A stretch of DNA of 7,041 bases from Alphaproteobacteria bacterium (GTDB taxonomy: Bacteria > Pseudomonadota > Alphaproteobacteria > RUG11792). Position 1 is the stretch's first letter, and every line of letters begins with the position of its first letter. Position numbers and translations under genes: made by a program. Shown piece by piece: positions 6,516 through 7,041 of this stretch. Where the stretch lies: contig JAFSTL010000102.1 of NCBI GenBank assembly GCA_017450545.1, forward strand, positions 1 to 7,041. The letters are read 5' to 3'. The notes beneath the pieces are model-generated. The model saw nothing but the letters and a program-made list of their open reading frames with translations, was not told where the DNA came from and searched no databases.

Positions 6516-6545
6516 ATTGTACCACACATCGACAACGCCGTCCAA
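6516..6545 (-). promoter_or_regulatory. Putative promoter of tRNA-Arg(CCU)
   Basis: On the minus strand TGGTACAAT (6524 down to 6516) is an extended -10, and TTGGAC (6545 down to 6540) lies 18 bases further upstream as a partial -35. The first tRNA base is 9 bases after the -10, so the primary transcript would have a leader of only a few bases. Confidence 0.6.
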
Positions 6546-6563
6546 TGATATGGAGGTTCCGAG

Positions 6564-6644
6564 ATTTATAAGCTGATAGAAAAGAAGTTTGTTTTTTGTA
6601 GCAAATGTGCTGAGTTTATGAAAAAAAATGGTGTAGAAGTGTAA
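6564..6644 (+). other. Possible 26-residue CxxC mini-ORF (doubtful)
   Basis: A GGAGG at 6552-6556 lies 7 bases before an ATT that would open a frame reading to a TAA: YKLIEKKFVFCSKCAEFMKK plus six more residues. The Cys-x2-Cys and charged composition look protein-like, but ATT is a very rare start and the only ATG in frame (6618) is near the end. It could be a remnant of a lost gene or chance. The rest of the 192 bases between the tRNA and the right-edge gene holds the tRNA promoter and nothing else I can support. Confidence 0.15.
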
Positions 6645-6698
6645 AATTTGTGCTTGACAATCTCCCTCATGTGTTAAGCGAGACAACACGTTTATATT

Positions 6699-7040
6699 TC
6701 AATCAATTTTGATTATATATTTCTCGCTCATTCTTTTCATAAAGTCCTCTATTTCTTGTCTGTTCACTTTATCTTCACGTGGTTCTCCCATATTAAAATG
6801 TCCCCAAATCTTCTGTAGTGTTTCTTTGTTTCCGTTTATGCTATATCTCTGGGGTTTGGTAAGTGGGTTGCATCTCAGATAACGTAAGTATAAATAAAAA
6901 TCGTATATTTCAACAAATATCTTCTCATCTTCTGTTAATCCGTGTTCAGCTCGTTCTAGTATATTTTTGATTGATTCTTTTATTTTGCTTCTCTTATCTA
7001 TGTCTATTTTTTGGTTCTCTTTGAAATATTGTTCTAGTAT
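6699..7040 (-). CDS. Unrecognised protein, C-terminal part (5' end outside window)
   Basis: The minus-strand frame is open for 113 codons from the right edge to a TGA at 6701-6699; no early ATG is present, so the gene starts beyond the window. The residues are highly charged, rich in Lys, Glu, Ile and Arg, without membrane segment or signal. A first half with helical character (KRSKIKESIKNILERAEHGL and EDEKIFVEIYDFYLYLRYLR) is followed by NPLTKPQRYSINGN, IWGHFNMGEPRED and a helical tail, EIEDFMKRMSEKYIIKID. I do not recognise a family. The open length and amino-acid make-up in AT-rich DNA make it very likely coding. Its end lies about 190 bases upstream of the tRNA on the same strand, without a clear terminator after it. 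Confidence 0.7.
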   Translation of the reverse strand: MLEQYFKENQKIDIDKRSKIKESIKNILERAEHGLTEDEKIFVEIYDFYLYLRYLRCNPLTKPQRYSINGNKETLQKIWGHFNMGEPREDKVNRQEIEDFMKRMSEKYIIKID

Positions 7041-7041
7041 G

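Noticed and set aside
6654..6659. Perfect -35 box TTGACA on the plus strand
   Set aside because: No acceptable -10 lies 15-19 bases downstream and no gene follows on that strand.
6477..6689. 70-residue minus-strand frame ending in VAQMDRA
   Set aside because: Its last part is a translation of the tRNA-Arg 5' half, a familiar artefact; no ribosome-binding site or family features.
6671..6690. GTGTT/AACAC stem with 9-base loop after the right-edge gene
   Set aside because: Only five pairs and no T-run on the minus strand, so it is not a supported terminator.

Overview
This AT-rich window reads as chromosome from a Gram-negative, probably alphaproteobacterial and possibly host-associated bacterium. 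Three things point there. The gene order ftsH then glmM is common in Alphaproteobacteria. The small lytic transglycosylase resembles an alphaproteobacterial form of the family, with TKAEA, SVGCFQLH and YHS blocks. The FtsH sequence reads as alphaproteobacterial. TGG encodes Trp and TGA serves as a stop, so the code is standard even though one gene belongs to a family best known from mycoplasmas. The assignment comes from recalled family features, not from a search.

Left part (1-1032, plus strand): the C-terminal part of a DedA/VTT membrane protein, then a small lipoprotein-type lytic transglycosylase. A plausible promoter between them (413-442) argues that the transglycosylase starts later than its longest open frame.

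Centre (1029-5115, minus strand): a tight operon, ftsH - glmM - GT25-type glycosyltransferase. Both junctions are TAATG, so each stop shares one base with the next start. The operon converges on the transglycosylase, and the two stop codons share the four bases TTAA, leaving no room for a terminator between them. FtsH is the membrane AAA+ zinc protease. GlmM makes glucosamine-1-phosphate for UDP-GlcNAc, the precursor of peptidoglycan and lipid A. The third gene looks like a sugar transferase but carries an unexpected lipoprotein-like N-terminus. DedA, transglycosylase, GlmM, glycosyltransferase and FtsH all concern the cell envelope.

Divergent control region (5116-5288): an extended -10 promoter reads left into ftsH and another reads right into the next gene. 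A perfect 19-base palindrome lies between them.

Right part: a secreted BspA-like/DUF285 repeat protein (5289-6368) with seven 26-residue repeats in exact register, then a convergent tRNA-Arg(CCU) (6430-6506, minus strand) with its own promoter. At the right edge (6699-7040, minus strand) is the C-terminal part of an unrecognised protein whose start lies outside the window. No transposase, integrase, CRISPR array or rRNA is visible.
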